A stretch of DNA of 5,251 bases, taken from assembly GCA_947065955.1 (NCBI GenBank), contig CAMSXY010000093.1:1-5251 (forward strand), written 5' to 3'. Source of the stretch: an uncultured Caryophanales bacterium (GTDB lineage Bacteria > Bacillota_I > Bacilli_A > RF39 > UBA660). Under the pieces are notes generated by a model. It saw only the letters and a program-made list of their open reading frames with translations, did not search any database and had not been told where the DNA came from. Every line of letters begins with the position of its first letter. Positions within the stretch are counted from its first letter, which is position 1. A program made the position numbers and the translations under genes. Shown here one piece after another: positions 5,206 to 5,251 of this stretch.

Positions 5206-5251
5206 AGATCGGAAGAGCGTCGTGTAGGGAAAGAGTGTTCATCCTTGTGTA
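5206..5251. other. Illumina TruSeq-type adapter (P5 side) with i5 index, not biological
   Basis: Positions 5206-5238 match the reverse complement of the Illumina universal adapter, from AGATCGGAAGAGC to AAAGAGTGT. TCATCCTT (5239-5246) occupies the i5 index position, and GTGTA (5247-5251) is the start of the P5 segment beyond it. The frame of the ParB-like ORF stays open here and encodes the known contaminant peptide EIGRASCRERV. Confidence 0.98.

Overview
The window is an assembled or sequenced insert of about 5.16 kb (45-5205) bounded on both sides by untrimmed Illumina TruSeq-type adapter, index bases included (1-44 and 5206-5251). Only 45-5205 is biological. The DNA is AT-rich, uses AGGAGG-type ribosome binding sites and dense same-strand gene packing, and carries mtaB and pyruvate, phosphate dikinase genes of the kind found in anaerobic low-GC Bacillota or related Bacilli/Mycoplasmatota gut lineages. 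TGG encodes Trp and nothing requires TGA to be read as Trp. I cannot name the species.

Layout, all on the + strand. (1) 47-784: the C-terminal part of MtaB, the tRNA t6A37 methylthiotransferase, cut by the adapter junction. (2) 791-1264 and 1230-1625: two small unrecognised proteins, tightly coupled to mtaB and overlapping each other by 35 bp. They are closed by a weak AT-rich intrinsic terminator at 1624-1649. (3) An extended -10 promoter (1659-1687) and strong Shine-Dalgarno driving ppdK (1716-4343), a complete 875-residue pyruvate, phosphate dikinase with the catalytic His, the C-terminal Cys and the PEP-binding arginines in place. (4) From about 4340 the character changes. There is a 44-codon open tail of some gene with no start (4340-4474), then a strong intrinsic terminator interlocked with a second 9-bp inverted repeat (4478-4542). 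After that comes an XRE-type helix-turn-helix gene (4564) with a perfect ribosome binding site. Its reading frame breaks near 4780 and resumes one frame away, running without a stop into a ParB/Spo0J N-terminal-like domain that is cut by the right adapter.

The left part (mtaB to ppdK) reads as ordinary chromosomal housekeeping. The right part has a different codon habit (AGA for Arg, ATA for Ile) and a regulator plus ParB-like content typical of mobile elements. It is either an element inserted just behind ppdK or a chimeric join. The beheaded ORF at the boundary, the frameshift and the untrimmed adapters all call for checking against raw reads before any biological novelty is claimed. The most interesting candidate biology is a single polypeptide joining an XRE-type regulator to a ParB-like domain, preceded by an attenuator-like set of competing hairpins.
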